This document shows, piece after piece, positions 46,990-58,760 of a stretch of 64,000 nucleotides of DNA (position 1 is its first letter; each line of letters begins with the position of its first letter). The DNA is taken from NCBI GenBank assembly GCA_002897115.2, contig BCIH01000003.1, forward strand, positions 989,561 through 1,053,560. The letters are read 5' to 3'. Source of the stretch: Prototheca cutis (Eukaryota > Chlorophyta > Trebouxiophyceae > Chlorellales > Chlorellaceae). Position numbers and translations under genes: made by a program. The notes under the pieces are model-generated. The model did not search any database. It was not told the origin of the DNA and saw nothing but the letters and a program-made list of their open reading frames with translations.

Positions 46990-48421
46990 CTACAGAGCCG
47001 TGGAACCAGCAGTCTCCAGCACGGCCGTCATCGCCCGCGTCAACGTGGTGCTCGCCGCCCTATCCAGAACAACTGCACAGTTGCATGGGCGGTGTGCGAC
47101 GGTTTGTGTCGAGCTTTAGAATCACATGCATTGCCATCCTGCGGCAGCACCCCGCGCTCGTGCGCGGTTCCGATTCCTGGTTGCACAACGCGCAGCTCTC
47201 GTGAGCGCCCCCCCGAACCCCTTAGGCGCGCACGAATGCGTGCGCACCCACGCAAACACACCTGAAGTGGCCCTGGCCATGGTGCTGATGCCAGAGGCCA
47301 GGCCCTGGAGCGTGGAAGAAAGAATGTCGTCCGGCTGCACAAAGCCTGACTCTGGCGTCGGCGCCGCGAGGTTGATGAGGTCCTGCACATGTTGAGTGGG
47401 GCATTATGTGGGTTCATTCTTATTCACGGTCGTTGGCATGCAGGTGTTCCACGTCCCACATGGCCCCCCCCTTCCCTCAAAAAAAGAGAAAGCTCTCTTC
47501 TCTCACCGGCAGGCCTCCAAAGGGCGACGTCATCTCCACGGCCGGGGCGTGCGCGTGCGCAAACATGGCTTGCGTGACGACGAAGAAGACGGCCTTTGCG
47601 GCAAACTGGCAGACGAGGCCGTGCTCGGCGGGCATGGCCTGCAGCGCGCGCGCCGCGCGCTTGAGCATCCGCGGCATGCGTGCCCCGTCGGCGCCAAAGG
47701 CCGCGCGGGCAAAACTGTCCACGCCGGCCGACACGACAAACTGCAGCGCGCTGCTCATAGCCAGACCCATGAGCCACGACTCCATTCCCATTTCCAAAGG
47801 TTGTGCGCTCAGCTTCTGTACGTTGGGCAAGGAAATCCGTCGAAAAAGTGAATGCTCACAAGCATCAAACAATGGAGCCAAGGGCAAGCGTCAGAAATGA
47901 TTGCCCGATCGGGATCACTGAAGAAAGAGCTGGTGAGCGACCCTGCAACACATGACACGCACACGCCCTCACCTGTGAAACGTCCATGACGAGGTCGGCG
48001 TTGCTGTCAACAAAGCTTTGCAGGGCGGAGGCGGCGGCGCCCGCGGCGAGCATGCCCCCCAGGGTGAGGTCAGGCAAGACGCTCGCCAGGCCCTTCTCGC
48101 ATTTGCGCGTGAAAGATGCCGTGCGAGCCAGCGTCAGCGACGCCCTCGGAGGCTCGACCTGCACACATGCGACTCAGGAACATCAGAGCTGGACGCCATG
48201 GTCAGGCGACGGATGGCATTCCTGCTGACCCCCACCCCAGAACCCAACACGTTCGAGCTTGGCCTGGCCCCGGGAGTTGAACTCACCATGCCCATGCGCT
48301 TGGGCTGCCTCGTGCAGCGCCATCGCAGCGTGCTACAACTCCTGTAATGAATGGGCCCGCCCCTCAAGATGGTGCCATGGGGCCTGGTGTGTCCAGCAGT
48401 CACGGTTTGAACGCTGGGCAT
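46990..48421 (-). CDS. Unidentified protein of about 235-280 residues with hydrophobic helices
   Basis: Four exons join in phase: 47973-48158, 47507-47815, 47262-47382 and 46990-47072. A first exon ends at 48287, starting either at 48295 (MGM) or 48421. Recognisable segments are VEPPRASLTLARTASFTRKC, a small-residue helix LGGMLAAGAAASALQSFV, another GMESWLMGLAMSSALQFVVS, LVCQFAAKAVFFVVTQAMFA and an amphipathic end VLDRAASTTLTRAMTAVLET. The repeated Gly/Ala-rich helices suggest membrane insertion or a helical bundle; no signal or transit peptide is clear. I do not recognise the family. Exon phase consistency is the main evidence that this is a real gene. Confidence 0.55.
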
Positions 48422-49200
48422 CCACGTATCCTGGTGCTCAGTGGCCGTGTACGGAAGCGGTACTGATGTGTGCGTATGCGCTTATATCGCAGTTTTAATG
48501 AAATAATGCAATACTGTATATGTTATTATCGTCGTATTAGACTGAGTTGCGGTGGGTCATTCGGCTGCGAAGATTCCTTGCTGCATGGCTGGCACCTGCG
48601 CTGCAGCTGGGAAGTCCCCCTGAATGCGCCCGCAGGATCTCCTCCGCATTACGGGGCCCCCCCGCACCCCGGGTACTGTGTACCTATGTCAATTGAAAGA
48701 ACTCTCGACTTGTAACTGCATCACGACCAACCTGCTGTAATCAGCTTCTGCCGGCGGCTGGAGGGGTATTGGAAGCCCGTCCCGAAGAAGCCGTACAGGA
48801 ACCCAATTCTCAGCTGCCGTGGTGTTTGAGTTTGATAACGAGCGGTGCATGCTGTCGTGCCAAATTTCTGGTTTGATTTGAAATACACTTGCCGGGTCTG
48901 TTTGAGTGCCCGGAGGCTGGCGAGGGGGCCAGCCAGCTTCTCCGGGTTCCTGGCCTGCTGCGGCGAACCGGGGATCACTGGGTTTCGCCCGAACACCGGG
49001 GCCGGGGGTGGAGCGGAGTCGGTCCCGACGCGTTATGTGCGAGTGACGGTTCATGTACACACATCCATTCACTTTCAAAAATACTGAATATATTGTTTGA
49101 AGTGTTGGGGCCGCGCTTGTAGTGCCATAATCAGTTGCCTTGCCTAGGCCGACGACTGTCGGGACCGGTGCCAGGACGCCCTGTCCCCCAGCCAGCAGCC
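48422..49200. promoter_or_regulatory. Divergent intergenic region upstream of the alpha/beta hydrolase
   Basis: This region of about 780 bp contains AT-rich patches (48475-48540 and 49060-49130) that contrast with the flanking genes. No exon was recognised. Confidence 0.4.
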
Positions 49201-50458
49201 ATGGCGGAGGGTGAGATGAGCCTCGAGGACATCATGTCCGGCCTCAAGTTCCACAAGCTTCCCGACGGCCGCCAGCTGGCCTATCGTTTGGTCGGCGTGG
49301 AGCCCCGCCCCGGCACTGTGACGGTGATGTACCACCANGGCACCCCCTCTTGCCACCTGGAGGCGCTGGCCCTTGAGGAGGCGGCTGTCAAGTACAACCT
49401 TCGCATCGTGGCCATGGACAGGCCCGGCATGGGCGCCAGCACCCGCCGCAGCGGCTCCAACCTGTGCACGGTGGCCAACGACACGCTGGCTCTCATGGAT
49501 GCGCTGGGCGTGCCCCGTGCCATCCAGCTCGGCACCTCGGGCGGCGGGCCCTACGCCGCAGCCACCGCCGCCATGGCGCCGCGGCGCTGCGTGGCACTCA
49601 TCCTGGTGGCGGCGCTGGCAGCGACGTCNGGCGCCGACCGCTTCATGCTGCGGGGCATGCAGGGCATGGACTGGGCCAGCCTCTGGCTGGCCAAGCTGCC
49701 CCTGGGCGGCCTGTGGAGCATGAACTGGCTGCTGAAATACATGGCCAACCACCATGGAGCCCTCNTGCTGGAGCATGCGCCCGAGGGGCTGTCTAAGACT
49801 GATGGCGATTTCATCAAGGATGACCCCCGCATCCGCAACATGTTCATCCCCTGCCTCCAGGCGAGTGTTAGGGGTTCGGGGCAGGCGGAGGTCTGTTCAT
49901 GTGTGCATATGTGTGTGCATATGCATGTTTGTGACACTCCCACAGGAGCCTGTGCCTGGCGACCCTTTGTCCGGTCCCATTGCGCGGGCCAGCCAGGTCC
50001 CCACCCGTTCCACTGCCTGTGCCGGCTCACAACACCCAAGTCAAAACCCAGCTCCTGCAGCACACGTATCGTGGGGGACCACGTGGCATTGCCCGGGACT
50101 ACAGGATCCTGGGAACCAACTGGCACGTCGACTTTAGCCCCATCATCTGCAGGTTGGCCGCGGGCGGGATTGCGGTACCCTGGTACTGCAGCGAGCCTGG
50201 TAATTCCCCCGTTCAACACACACTCCACACTTGCCGCTGCACAGGACGGTGATCTTCCAGGGCGACAAGGACACCACCGTTCCCGTAGCGCATGCCGAAT
50301 GGTGGAACAAGAAGCTGCCAAACTCGGAGCTGCACGTCATCGAAGGCGAGGGCCATGTGACACTGTTGGTCCGGCAGGCCGAAACCATCCTCAAATCTGC
50401 GCGGGAGGCTGCCACGGGCAGCATGCGCCTGTCTGTCGGCATACCCCTCCAGTACTGA
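49201..50458 (+). CDS. Alpha/beta-hydrolase fold protein
   Basis: Three exons (49201-49860, 50052-50152, 50245-50458) join in phase to 324 residues. The fold is clear: a strand and oxyanion-type loop VMYHxGTPSCH, IVAMDRPGMGAS, the nucleophile elbow QLGTSGGGPYAAA (Ser in G-x-S-x-G), the acid GDKDTTVP near the C-terminus and the His in EGEGHVTLL. All three catalytic positions are present, so an active serine hydrolase is expected; the substrate is unknown. There is no signal peptide, so the location is probably cytosolic. The first intron starts with GC (CAG|GCGAGT), the classical consensus for a GC-AG intron; reading straight through would add an implausible Cys/His tail. The second exon start at 50052 was chosen by phase and similarity. 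Confidence 0.8.
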
Positions 50459-50967
50459 TGGCAGGGACGGGTGTAGCGCTGTGCCAGCAGACAACACCCT
50501 TTCCTTTCAGTTCTATGAGGGACTGAACCGCCCCTCGTTTGGGGCCCGGCTTACGACCTTGCAACTGTTCTCGCTGCTCCAGTCACTCTCTAACTCTCTC
50601 TGTCCAGCACTGTCGCTTGTCCATTGCCCTAACTGACGACATGGATGCCTTCAGGCGGTGCCTGTGCCTTGTACCCCGGTGTCGCTCGACTTCTGCGCTG
50701 CCGTCCTCGATGCCCTATCCCCTCTCTGCCTCCCGGCAGATTTCCATCCAGCTGTTGGTTGGCCCGTTGCCTTGCTCCGCTGACCGGGCAATTGCAACTT
50801 TATTGCCCGGGTCACCTTCCTGTACAACCCCTCCCTTCTTTAGTGAGTCGCTGTTGTGCAGTCCATAACCGCAACCTGCGTCGTTTCCTTCCCGAGGAGC
50901 CAAATCTGTGGGACCCCAGTTACAGCAGCTGCGGGGACAGCAGGCAACCTTGTCGGCCAGCGGACGC
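50459..50967. other. Intergenic, convergent 3' ends
   Basis: This 509-bp spacer is T- and C-rich on the plus strand and lies between the hydrolase and RPL7. No gene was recognised. Confidence 0.5.
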
Positions 50968-52211
50968 TCAGTTGGCGGCACGGATCAGGTTGTTGATGTA
51001 CTGCTCGCGGTTGCCGGCCTGGCCGCCCTCAATGAAGTGCAGGCGCTTGTGGGACAGGCCACCCTTGGGCGTGGACAGCTTGAAGGGCCAGAGGAAGTTG
51101 TTGGCCTGCTTGAAGGCGGGGCCCACGGTCACAATCTCGTGGATGAGGTCCTCCACGCAGATGATGTTGTGCGCACCCAGCGCCTGCTCCACCACGGCGT
51201 TGTCCGTGAGTGGGATGCGGGAGCCGTTGACCTTGCCAAAGCCACGCTTGTAGATCAGCTCGCGCACCGTCTTCAGGTTGGGGTAGCCGTACGCGACGTA
51301 GGGCTCCACGCGCTGGAGCATGGACATGGTAGCCTTGTTCACGCGCAGGAAGACGGCGTTGTTGATCTGGCGCAGGCGCAGCAGCTGCAGGATCTTCTTC
51401 GTCTTGGGAGCAATGTCGTTCATGCCGCGGATGCGGACCACCAGCACCAGCTTGGCCTCGGGCTCAACAAAGAAACCATTGTTGGTCTTGGCCTCACGCT
51501 TCAGGCGGATCAGGTCGCGCTCCTGTGGGGATGAATGGATGATCGGTTGAAATTGCGCGCGTCCACATGTGCCAAGTGAGTTGGTTGGCTGCTGGGCAAG
51601 AGACGGCATCCTATCAGGTTGAGCCGAGCAACCCCAGGGGAGACTTGCCCAGTCCAGGCGCTGCACCAATAGGCCACTCAAGGTGGGGCCCCTCCCCCTG
51701 TCCGGGCCCATGCATGCGAGTCCAGCAATCCACCCAATCAATAACCACTTCCATACAGCATACTCAACGGCCTTCACGGCGACATCCCTGTAACCCGTCG
51801 GGCCCCACACACCTGGGCGCGGTACTCCTTGACATAGGACTCGGCGCGCTTGAAGATCTCGGCGCGGGAGGCCTTGGCCTTCTTCTTGGCCTGCAAGACA
51901 AACAAGAAGGAGAACTGTCAGCACGGGGTGGCCGTCCTTCCCCCAGCACGGAGGTACGCCGTGCCGGCCACGGCGACGCCATCGCCTGGCACTCGGGAAC
52001 ACCTCTGCCCCTCACGCACCACGAGGGCAGCGGCAGCCTTCTTCTCTGCCCACTGCTCGTCCCTCCTCCGCTTCTTCCTGCAAAGCAATGGCGAACGGAG
52101 CTCCAGTCAGTCCGGCACCACATCCATGGGCCCACGGCAGCCGGGCCGGGAAGCGCCGAGCCCCTCCAACAAGACTCACAGCACGGTCTCGGGCACAGCT
52201 TTGGGCGGCAT
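50968..52211 (-). CDS. RPL7: 60S ribosomal protein L7 (uL30)
   Basis: Component of the cytosolic large ribosomal subunit. Four exons (52180-52211, 52020-52077, 51813-51890, 50968-51522) join in phase to 240 residues, the normal size. The start [11 protein letters not shown] is completed across the first junction into [13 protein letters not shown], then [20 protein letters not shown]. The uL30 core follows: [68 protein letters not shown] and [19 protein letters not shown]. Short 5' exons and a CT-rich leader on the minus strand fit a ribosomal-protein gene. It is head-to-head with PRP19. Confidence 0.95.
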
Positions 52212-52624
52212 GGTGATATCCTGTCCCTGCCCTTCCACGCGATGTAAAGAGGGTCAGCCCGAGCCAGGCCGGGCCCTTTGCAGTCCCGCACCCCGGCGGC
52301 AGAGTGGGGACTCGGGGCGGGGAATTTCGACCCCGGCCCTGGCACCATCATTTTGCAGAGGATGGCATTGCGAGGCCCAGGCTGATCGCACACAGGGTGG
52401 TTGCCATCTCGTACTAGTCAGGCCCGCGATGTCGTTGCAACCGTAAGCAGGCCTGGGGTAAGGTGGGCTCGCCGTTTACCCGCGACCATCTGCGGGACTG
52501 TTCAGGACGATCGACGGCTCCAGGGTACCCGGCGACACCTGGTCCAGCACTCGCATCTCACCCGGAGGGTCACACCTGCAGCGGGGCCGGGTCTCGGGGT
52601 CAGTCCACACTTTCCGTGGCCACA
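52212..52624. promoter_or_regulatory. Divergent promoter region between RPL7 and PRP19
   Basis: This 413-bp stretch lies between two head-to-head housekeeping genes. It is GC-rich without an evident TATA box. No coding exon was seen. Confidence 0.45.
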
Positions 52625-54939
52625 ATGCTCTGCGCAAGTACGTCAGCGGTGTGAGGGCCGGCGGGCCCTGCTGCTGGGGTGGACAGGGTCCTGCAGCAGG
52701 GTCCTGGTCTTGTGTGCCCTGGATGGCCTGCTGTGCGGGCCCGGGATTGCGCTGTTCCGCGGGCATGCCAGGCATTCTATGGTCCCCTGCCAGACATGCG
52801 AGCACCGGGCCCTTGACCTGTGCATGGCCCTGTCTCTCCGACCTTCCACTGCAGTCAGCGGCGCAGTGCCCGAGGAGCCNGTGGTGTCCAAGGTGTCTGG
52901 GCACCTCTACGAAAAGCGCCTGGTGCTGAAGATCATCCAGGTCGGTTGGCTTGGTTTGTTGCTGTCGAGGTTTGGCAGTTTGGATGGAAGTGTGCGGCTT
53001 TTTCCGCGGCAACATTGGACTTGTCGTCCATGCGCTGCCATTTGGAAACAAGGCCCCCCCCCCCCCCCCCCACCACACACACACACGCGCACACACCTTC
53101 CCCCTAATCGTGTATCTGCAGGAGCGAGGGCGGGACCCCGTGACAGATGAGCCGCTGAACGAGGAAGACCTGCTGCCTGTGGTCGTTGGTCGCACGGCAC
53201 ACCCTCGCCCCGTCCCCGCGAGCTCCATCCCCGGCCTGCTGACCTTGTTCCAAAACGAGTGGGATGCGGCGGCACTGGAGCTGCACAGCCTGCGCACCAG
53301 CCTGCACCGCACACGCCAGGAGCTGGCGCACGCGCTGTACCAGCATGACGCGGCGACGAGGGTCATCGCGCGCCTGACGAAAGAGCGCGACGCGGCGCGG
53401 GCGGCTGCGGAGACTGCTGTTGCGACGGCGGCAGCGACTGCTCCCCCCCCAGCCCCAGCGGCCAACGGCAAGCGTGCCGGGGACGAGGCAGACAACACGG
53501 CAGACGCTGATGCAAAGCGAGCCAAGGCCGGATTTACGCAAGAGGTGATTGACGTGCTGGTGTCGACGTCAGCCGAGCTGTCCAAGGGCCGACGCAAGCG
53601 TGCCGTGCCCGAGACGCTGGCATCTGCCGAGGAACTCGGCTCCATTGCCCTCGAGCAGGCCTTCCCCGTGCACCGCACGCGCAAAGGCGGGATTACGGCG
53701 CTGGATGTCGCCCCCGATGCGCCGGCGCTGTGTGCCAGTGCGGGCGCCGACGGGACCGTTCAGCTCTACGACGTCGCTGCCGCTCGCAGCGTGGCCGAGC
53801 TCTCAGGTCACGGCAAGCGCGTCAATGATGTCCGGTTTATTGGTGGCGCCCGCGCCCTGGCCTCGGCGGGTGCTGACGCCACGGTCCGCCTCTGGAGGGC
53901 TGGCCAGGGTGATACCGATGATGCCCCTGCTGCATACGCCGAGGTGGCAGCTCTTTCAGCGAACGCAGAGGTCGTGTCCNCGGCCGTGCACCCCAGTGGG
54001 CAGTACCTGGTCAGCGCAGCTGTCGATGGCACGTGGGCGCTGCATGACGTCGAGACGGCACTGACACTGGCGACGGTGACGGACGAGGGTGCTGCATTTT
54101 CCACGGCCTCGTTGCACCCTGACGGCGTGATTCTCGCCACGGGCGCCGATGGCTCGGCCATCAAGGTCTGGGATCTGCGGTCGCAGACACCTGTCACGAC
54201 GTTTGAGGGTCATGCGGGCCGCATCGCGTCCCTGGCCTTTTCCGAGAATGGCTACCACATGGCATCGGCTGCGCCAGATGGTGTCCGCTTCTGGGACCTC
54301 CGCAAGCTCAAGACCCTCCAGTGAGTTTGGATTTTCGTGAAGGGGGGTTGTGATCCAAGGAGTTCCATTCATTATGCGTAGCTGGGTGGTGAGGGGTAGG
54401 GTCAGTGAGTTTGTATTTCTCTCTTTCTTTTTTTGAAAACAACTCTTCAAACAGAGCCAGCCAACCGCCTCTTCCATCCGCACAAATGCTTCAGGACGCT
54501 GGCGCCGTTTGGCGAGGGCGCGGGGTGCACGGCGGTGACGTTTGACCAGTCGGGGCTTTATTTGGCTGCGGGCGGACCAGAGGTCAAGATTTTTGGCNTC
54601 AAGCAAGACTTTGGTGAGCTCGCTACGCTCGGAGGGTTCCCCAAAAAGGTGGGTTGTATGGAGGGGGGTCTGGTGCGGGAGTGGGGGGGNTCCTGTGCTG
54701 TGCACGGTGGTGCATTGCTTGGACGACAATCGGGTGATCGTCCTTGTTTTTGNCAATGTTGCTGTTGTGTTGAGTAGAGCGCTGCCGGGGTTGCGTGTCC
54801 TCGGATCGGAATCCAATGTCACGCCACATCATCGTCACATGGGCCCACGCAGGGAGTGCTGTCTTTGAAATTCGGCACCGACGCCCGGAAGCTGCTGGTG
54901 GGTGCGAGCGACCACAATCTGCGCGTGTTCTCGCTGTGA
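52625..54939 (+). CDS. PRP19: Pre-mRNA-processing factor 19 (U-box E3 ubiquitin ligase)
   Basis: Core of the NineTeen complex needed for spliceosome activation, and an E3 ubiquitin ligase. Five exons (52625-52637, 52855-52940, 53122-54320, 54495-54648, 54853-54939) total exactly 513 codons, 512 residues. The 13-nt first exon supplies MLCA; joined to exon 2 it gives MLCAISGAVPEEPVVSKVSG, matching the family start. The U-box spans about residues 1-70 (HLYEKRLVLKIIQERGRDPV, NEEDLLPVV). Then come SIPGLLTLFQNEWDA and the tetramerising coiled coil (LHRTRQELAHALYQHDAATR). The WD40 propeller occupies about 220-512, including GHGKRVNDVRFIGG and GHAGRIASLAFSENGYHMAS. The end is DHNLRVFSL. It is head-to-head with RPL7. 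Confidence 0.93.
53054..53071. repeat. Poly-C tract followed by CA repeat in a PRP19 intron
   Basis: A run of about 18 C followed by a short CA repeat, ending 50 bases before the acceptor of exon 3. Confidence 0.85.
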
Positions 54940-55264
54940 CGCATTCAACTGGAACATTAAGACTATGCTCGNATTTCTTTGAGGTGGACCATGTAAGAGC
55001 CTGCGGGAACTTTCACGGGCAAGCCCCTACCCCCAGAGCCCTGTTTGACCCCGGTCGGAACCAAAGTATTCTGGACCGGGAGGTCGCGTATCCAGGCGCA
55101 CGTATACAAGTCCTCGCAGCCAGTGATCAGAGCGTCTCGTGCACAAGTACCTGTCAGAGCGCTCGGTGCCCGGCTTGATCACCCCCGTCTCCAGGCACTG
55201 GTCAAACCCGGCTTTGTTGTCACAGCTTGGACACCCGGCTCAACTCCCCGAGGCAACGCTGACC
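54940..55264. other. Intergenic, about 325 bp
   Basis: Spacer between PRP19 and the GATA-finger gene on the same strand. The open frame upstream of 55265 continues into this stretch, so an earlier start for the GATA protein is possible. Confidence 0.4.
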
Positions 55265-55983
55265 ATGACTGCCAGTGCTACCATGATCCATGGCGATGAC
55301 AACCCTCAGCTGTTTGTCCTTGTTCTGTGCGACGAAGGCACCGGCGCGGCCATCCGTCCAGCCACCGAATCGGACCTGGCAGATTTGGATACCGCTGGGT
55401 GCGCCTCGGACCCATCCCCGCGNCCGGCGCCAACACAGCACAAGCAGATGTCCCTGCAAGAAATTCTGGCCTCCAGGGCTGCAATGGGAGGGCCCTCGTG
55501 CTCCCATTGCGGTGTGACAGGTGAGGGTCGTGCAACGCGCTGGGCGCGTGCCTGCCATCGACACCTTGCCGGGCGCAACGAACATCGAAGACCTAACGCT
55601 CAGAACACCACCGCTCGCCCCGCATCGCAGAGTCGCCTCAGTGGCGTCGTGGTCCCGCACACAAGCCGCTATTGTGCAACGCCTGTGGCACCAGATACAG
55701 GTGGGAATCCTGGTTCTTTGGGCGGTCGTCACTGATGCCATCGACCGGGGAGCCCTCGGGAGTTGATGGTGGATTCTGGTGTGCAAGCCCCCATGCTCAC
55801 GCTGCAATCCCCCATGCTTTGCCACATCCCAGGCGGACGAATCAGTTCTTGCCTTTNCATGCTACTGCTGCCTCAAGGAAGCGGGCGGCNGCCGCCGCCG
55901 CCATCTGCNGCCACGCAGCCTCGGCGGCAGAGAAGAGGGAACCGGCCTTCAAGCAGCCGCGCCTCGTCAGCGCCACGGCCTGA
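55265..55983 (+). CDS. GATA-type zinc-finger transcription factor
   Basis: Three exons (55265-55520, 55631-55700, 55833-55983) join in phase to 158 residues. The finger is assembled across both junctions: CSHCGVT, then ESPQWRRGPAHKPLLCNACG, then TRYRRTNQ. Its spacing is C-X2-C-X18-C-X2-C, the plant-type GATA zinc finger that binds GATA sites; the usual TPLWR is SPQWR. The N-terminal 80 residues have no domain but include a helical MSLQEILASRAA just before the finger. The C-terminal tail is basic and Ala-rich (KREPAFKQPRL). The start is uncertain because the frame is open upstream, and 55460 (MSLQEIL) is a second candidate. Confidence 0.78.
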
Positions 55984-56741
55984 CGGCTCCCCAGNTCTTT
56001 GTCGATCCCGCGCACAGAAGCACTCATCTCCCACGCTCGCAGACGACTTCAGCCACGTGCACCCCGGAGCATGGGGGTGTCCAAGCTCCTCCCTCCCTGT
56101 TTAAGCCCCCTTTCGTTCGCACGAGCATCGCGCCCTCTTTCTTTTCCCACGCTCTTCATGCTGCTTNTCCAGTTGGTCACCGGGGACCCGATCCTGTTCC
56201 TCGGGGCTCCTCTTTTGTTGAAGCCCAAGCCGATGGCTTGGCCGTACCCCTTCATTATCGTCCTGTCTGCGACCGTGCCTTTTCCGTGCCAAGACAATTG
56301 TATTATCTCTAGCTGGGTCCCAGTCCAGGGCTTGCATCCGTCCCCATTTTGTGTGCATCCCCCGCAAAGGGGGATTTGCAGGCTCGCGTGCCATTCATTC
56401 ATTGCTTTCGCTGGGCAACTGCGGTCCCGGCNAACGCGTCCTTGTTCCGCATGTGATGCAAGGCTAGCCGTCGGTGCGGGTGCCGACGCTGGTTGGTTGG
56501 CAATAGAGCCACAGANCTGGATCAGTGGGAAATGGGGTGACTTCCAGGCAGCAGCAGGCGTTTAGGACACGGGAACAATGGTTCTTTATCGGAGCACATC
56601 CAGGGCATCGGCATCATCTCGCGGCACAAGTGTTTTCCAGTTATTGATGGACGCTCCCCAGGCCTGCGCCACCGCTCCATCGNGAGGTTGGATCAACGAA
56701 GGATTCGTGGATGGCCCCCGCATCGCATGCCCTGGAACCCC
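55984..56741. other. Intergenic, convergent 3' ends
   Basis: This 758-bp stretch lies between the GATA gene (+) and the TIC40-like gene (-). Both strands were examined; no exon or RNA gene was recognised. Confidence 0.5.
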
Positions 56742-58760
56742 TTACTGCCGGCCACGGGCTGCCTCGGGGAACAGGCCAGCCAGCTTTTCAAACACCTTGA
56801 TCACCTGCAGTCGTTGGTGGCGATGTGGTACGCGGGCCAATTTGTTTGGTGACATTGCATACGTGATCAGCGGAGAGCAGCACATTCCCTTGATCCCCCC
56901 TCCCTCCCCGGCTACTCGGCGCCTACAGCATCCTCCACAAACGACAAGACGCTTTTGATCCCGGAGAACAACCACCATATCCCCGCCCCTCACCTCTGGG
57001 TCGTTCTGGTATTTGAACATGGCCATGGGGTCCTTGTTCATGTCCATGAGGGCGGCCATGACGTTGGGTTTCGTCATCATGCCCGCCAGTTCCGGGTCGG
57101 ACATCACGCGCTGCATCATCTGCTCGGGCGACACGCCCAGGGCTTCAAACTGAGCTCCAACCTTTTCGCTGTCCATGTCCTTGAGCATGTCGTGCACGTC
57201 AGTGCTCCCCACACTTTGCATCTGCATACGTTTGTGTGTGTGCGGAGAATGGTTGGATGGATTTCTTTCTTTCTTTGTGCTTTCATGCATGTACTTGTCC
57301 ATCCATCGGGGTGTGGTATGGTGGACCAGCCCCACATGAATGCAGCCACCCCCACTTCCCTCCCCCCACACACAAATCCAAAACCATGCGACGGACCTGC
57401 TGGCTCATCATGGTCTCCAGCTGCGCGCGCGTCTCCGGGTTGGAAAGCATGAACTCAAACGTCTGCGGATTGCGCATGTGCTCCGGCAGATAGGGGTACA
57501 GCGTCTTTTGCATCTCGGGGCTGCGCAACATGTCCAGCACGGACCCTGCTCCGGCGGCCGGCGGCGGCTTTGCCTCGCGCTGCTGCTGCTGAAGGGGGGG
57601 CTTGCCAAAGCCGCGGCCGCTCGCAGAGGCCGTCTCGGCGGTAGGCTTGACCCCGGGGGGCTCGATCACTGTGGGCTCCACCGTCTCTTCCTCGGGCTCA
57701 GGGGTGGGCAGTGCCGCGCTGGGTTCAGGTTCCACGTCCACAAAGGCTGCCTTGGGTCTGACGGGGATGTACTCCTTGCTCACTGTCGGTCGCAGGGTTG
57801 CCGGGCCGGCGGCTGGGTTAGGGGCCTTTGTGGCCGACAGTGCGGGGGTGGCGGGTGCTGTGGGGGGCTCGGACACTGGCACCTTCATGTCGATCGTGGG
57901 CGGCACGGGGGATGTGGGCATGCCTGGGAAAAAGGGGTTAGAGCCGCCAGCACCCACGGCCCCCAGACCCGGCATGGCGCCGGGGAAGGCAGGGGCCATG
58001 CCCCTGCCCCCCTTGGCGGCCTGCTTCATCATCTGTTTCATGGCCTGCTCCATCGCGGCCTGCTGCCACCGCTTGGGCCCGCCCGCCAAGAAACCCAGCA
58101 CGGGCTGCAGCACGGTCGCCGCCACCACGCCGATGCCCAGCCAGACAAGGGGTGGGAGGTTGAATGTCCACGAGGCCCCCGTTCTCGGTGGGGCAGCCGG
58201 CGCCGGGGTGGAACTCACAGCCTGGCTCTGCCGCTCCTCTGCATCAATGTTCTGCACCTGCAGCATGGGCCGGTGGTATGGTGAGGGNGCGATTTTTAAC
58301 CATAAGCCCATGCCCTGTTTTATTAGTCGTTGCACCACACCCTGCGCTGCGTCAACAGCCCCATATGTCAAGGGGAGNAACANGTTGACACCCCTGGCTC
58401 TCCCAACCACACTCTTCATGTTGCTCTTACGCGAAAGTACTCTGGGATGTCCTCGGCGGCATCCTCGATGACGGGCTGCTTGGCAGTCTGGCGCCGGGCG
58501 GCCCGGAGCACTGCACGATCCAATTGGGTTGGCCTCTGTCATGCCACCATGCAGGTCCCACTGTTTCAGCCTTGGTCGAGGCATTGGCGGGCCTGTTGGT
58601 TCAGTTTCANACGCCCATCACAATTCATAGACACCGCACCACTGCGTTGGNGCTGCGGCGCTGTTCGGGTTAGCCGGAANGGCTGTCGATTCAGGGCGGG
58701 GAGCACCCTGCTCTGACAAGTCGAGCGACACCCCAAGCTGGGGAGCTGNCTGCACTGCAT
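56742..58760 (-). CDS. TIC40: TIC40-like chloroplast inner-envelope protein import factor
   Basis: In plants Tic40 is a co-chaperone at the inner envelope that coordinates Tic110 and Hsp93. Four exons join in phase: 58431-58535, 57397-58257, 56994-57221 and 56742-56804 (about 418 residues). A likely transit-peptide exon begins at 58760 (MQCxQLPSLGCRSTCQSRVL, basic and Ser-rich) but its splice donor falls on an unresolved base. A single membrane helix (PLVWLGIGVVAATVLQPVLG) is followed by a Met/Gln/Lys-rich helix, a long Pro/Glu-rich linker, a first STI1-like segment (LDMLRSPEMQKTLYPYLPEH, NPQTFEFMLSNPETRAQLE) and the C-terminal Sti1/Hop domain (PNVMAALMDMNKDPMAMFKY, QNDPEVIKVFEKLAGLFPEA). The NPM-x-KYQNDxEV-x-VF-x-K signature is typical of Tic40. 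This gene is the clearest sign that the organism has a plastid. Confidence 0.8.

Noticed and set aside
57602..58471. Long plus-strand open frames opposite the TIC40-like gene
   Set aside because: The minus strand has the Sti1 domain, membrane helix and phase-consistent exons; the plus-strand frames are shadows.
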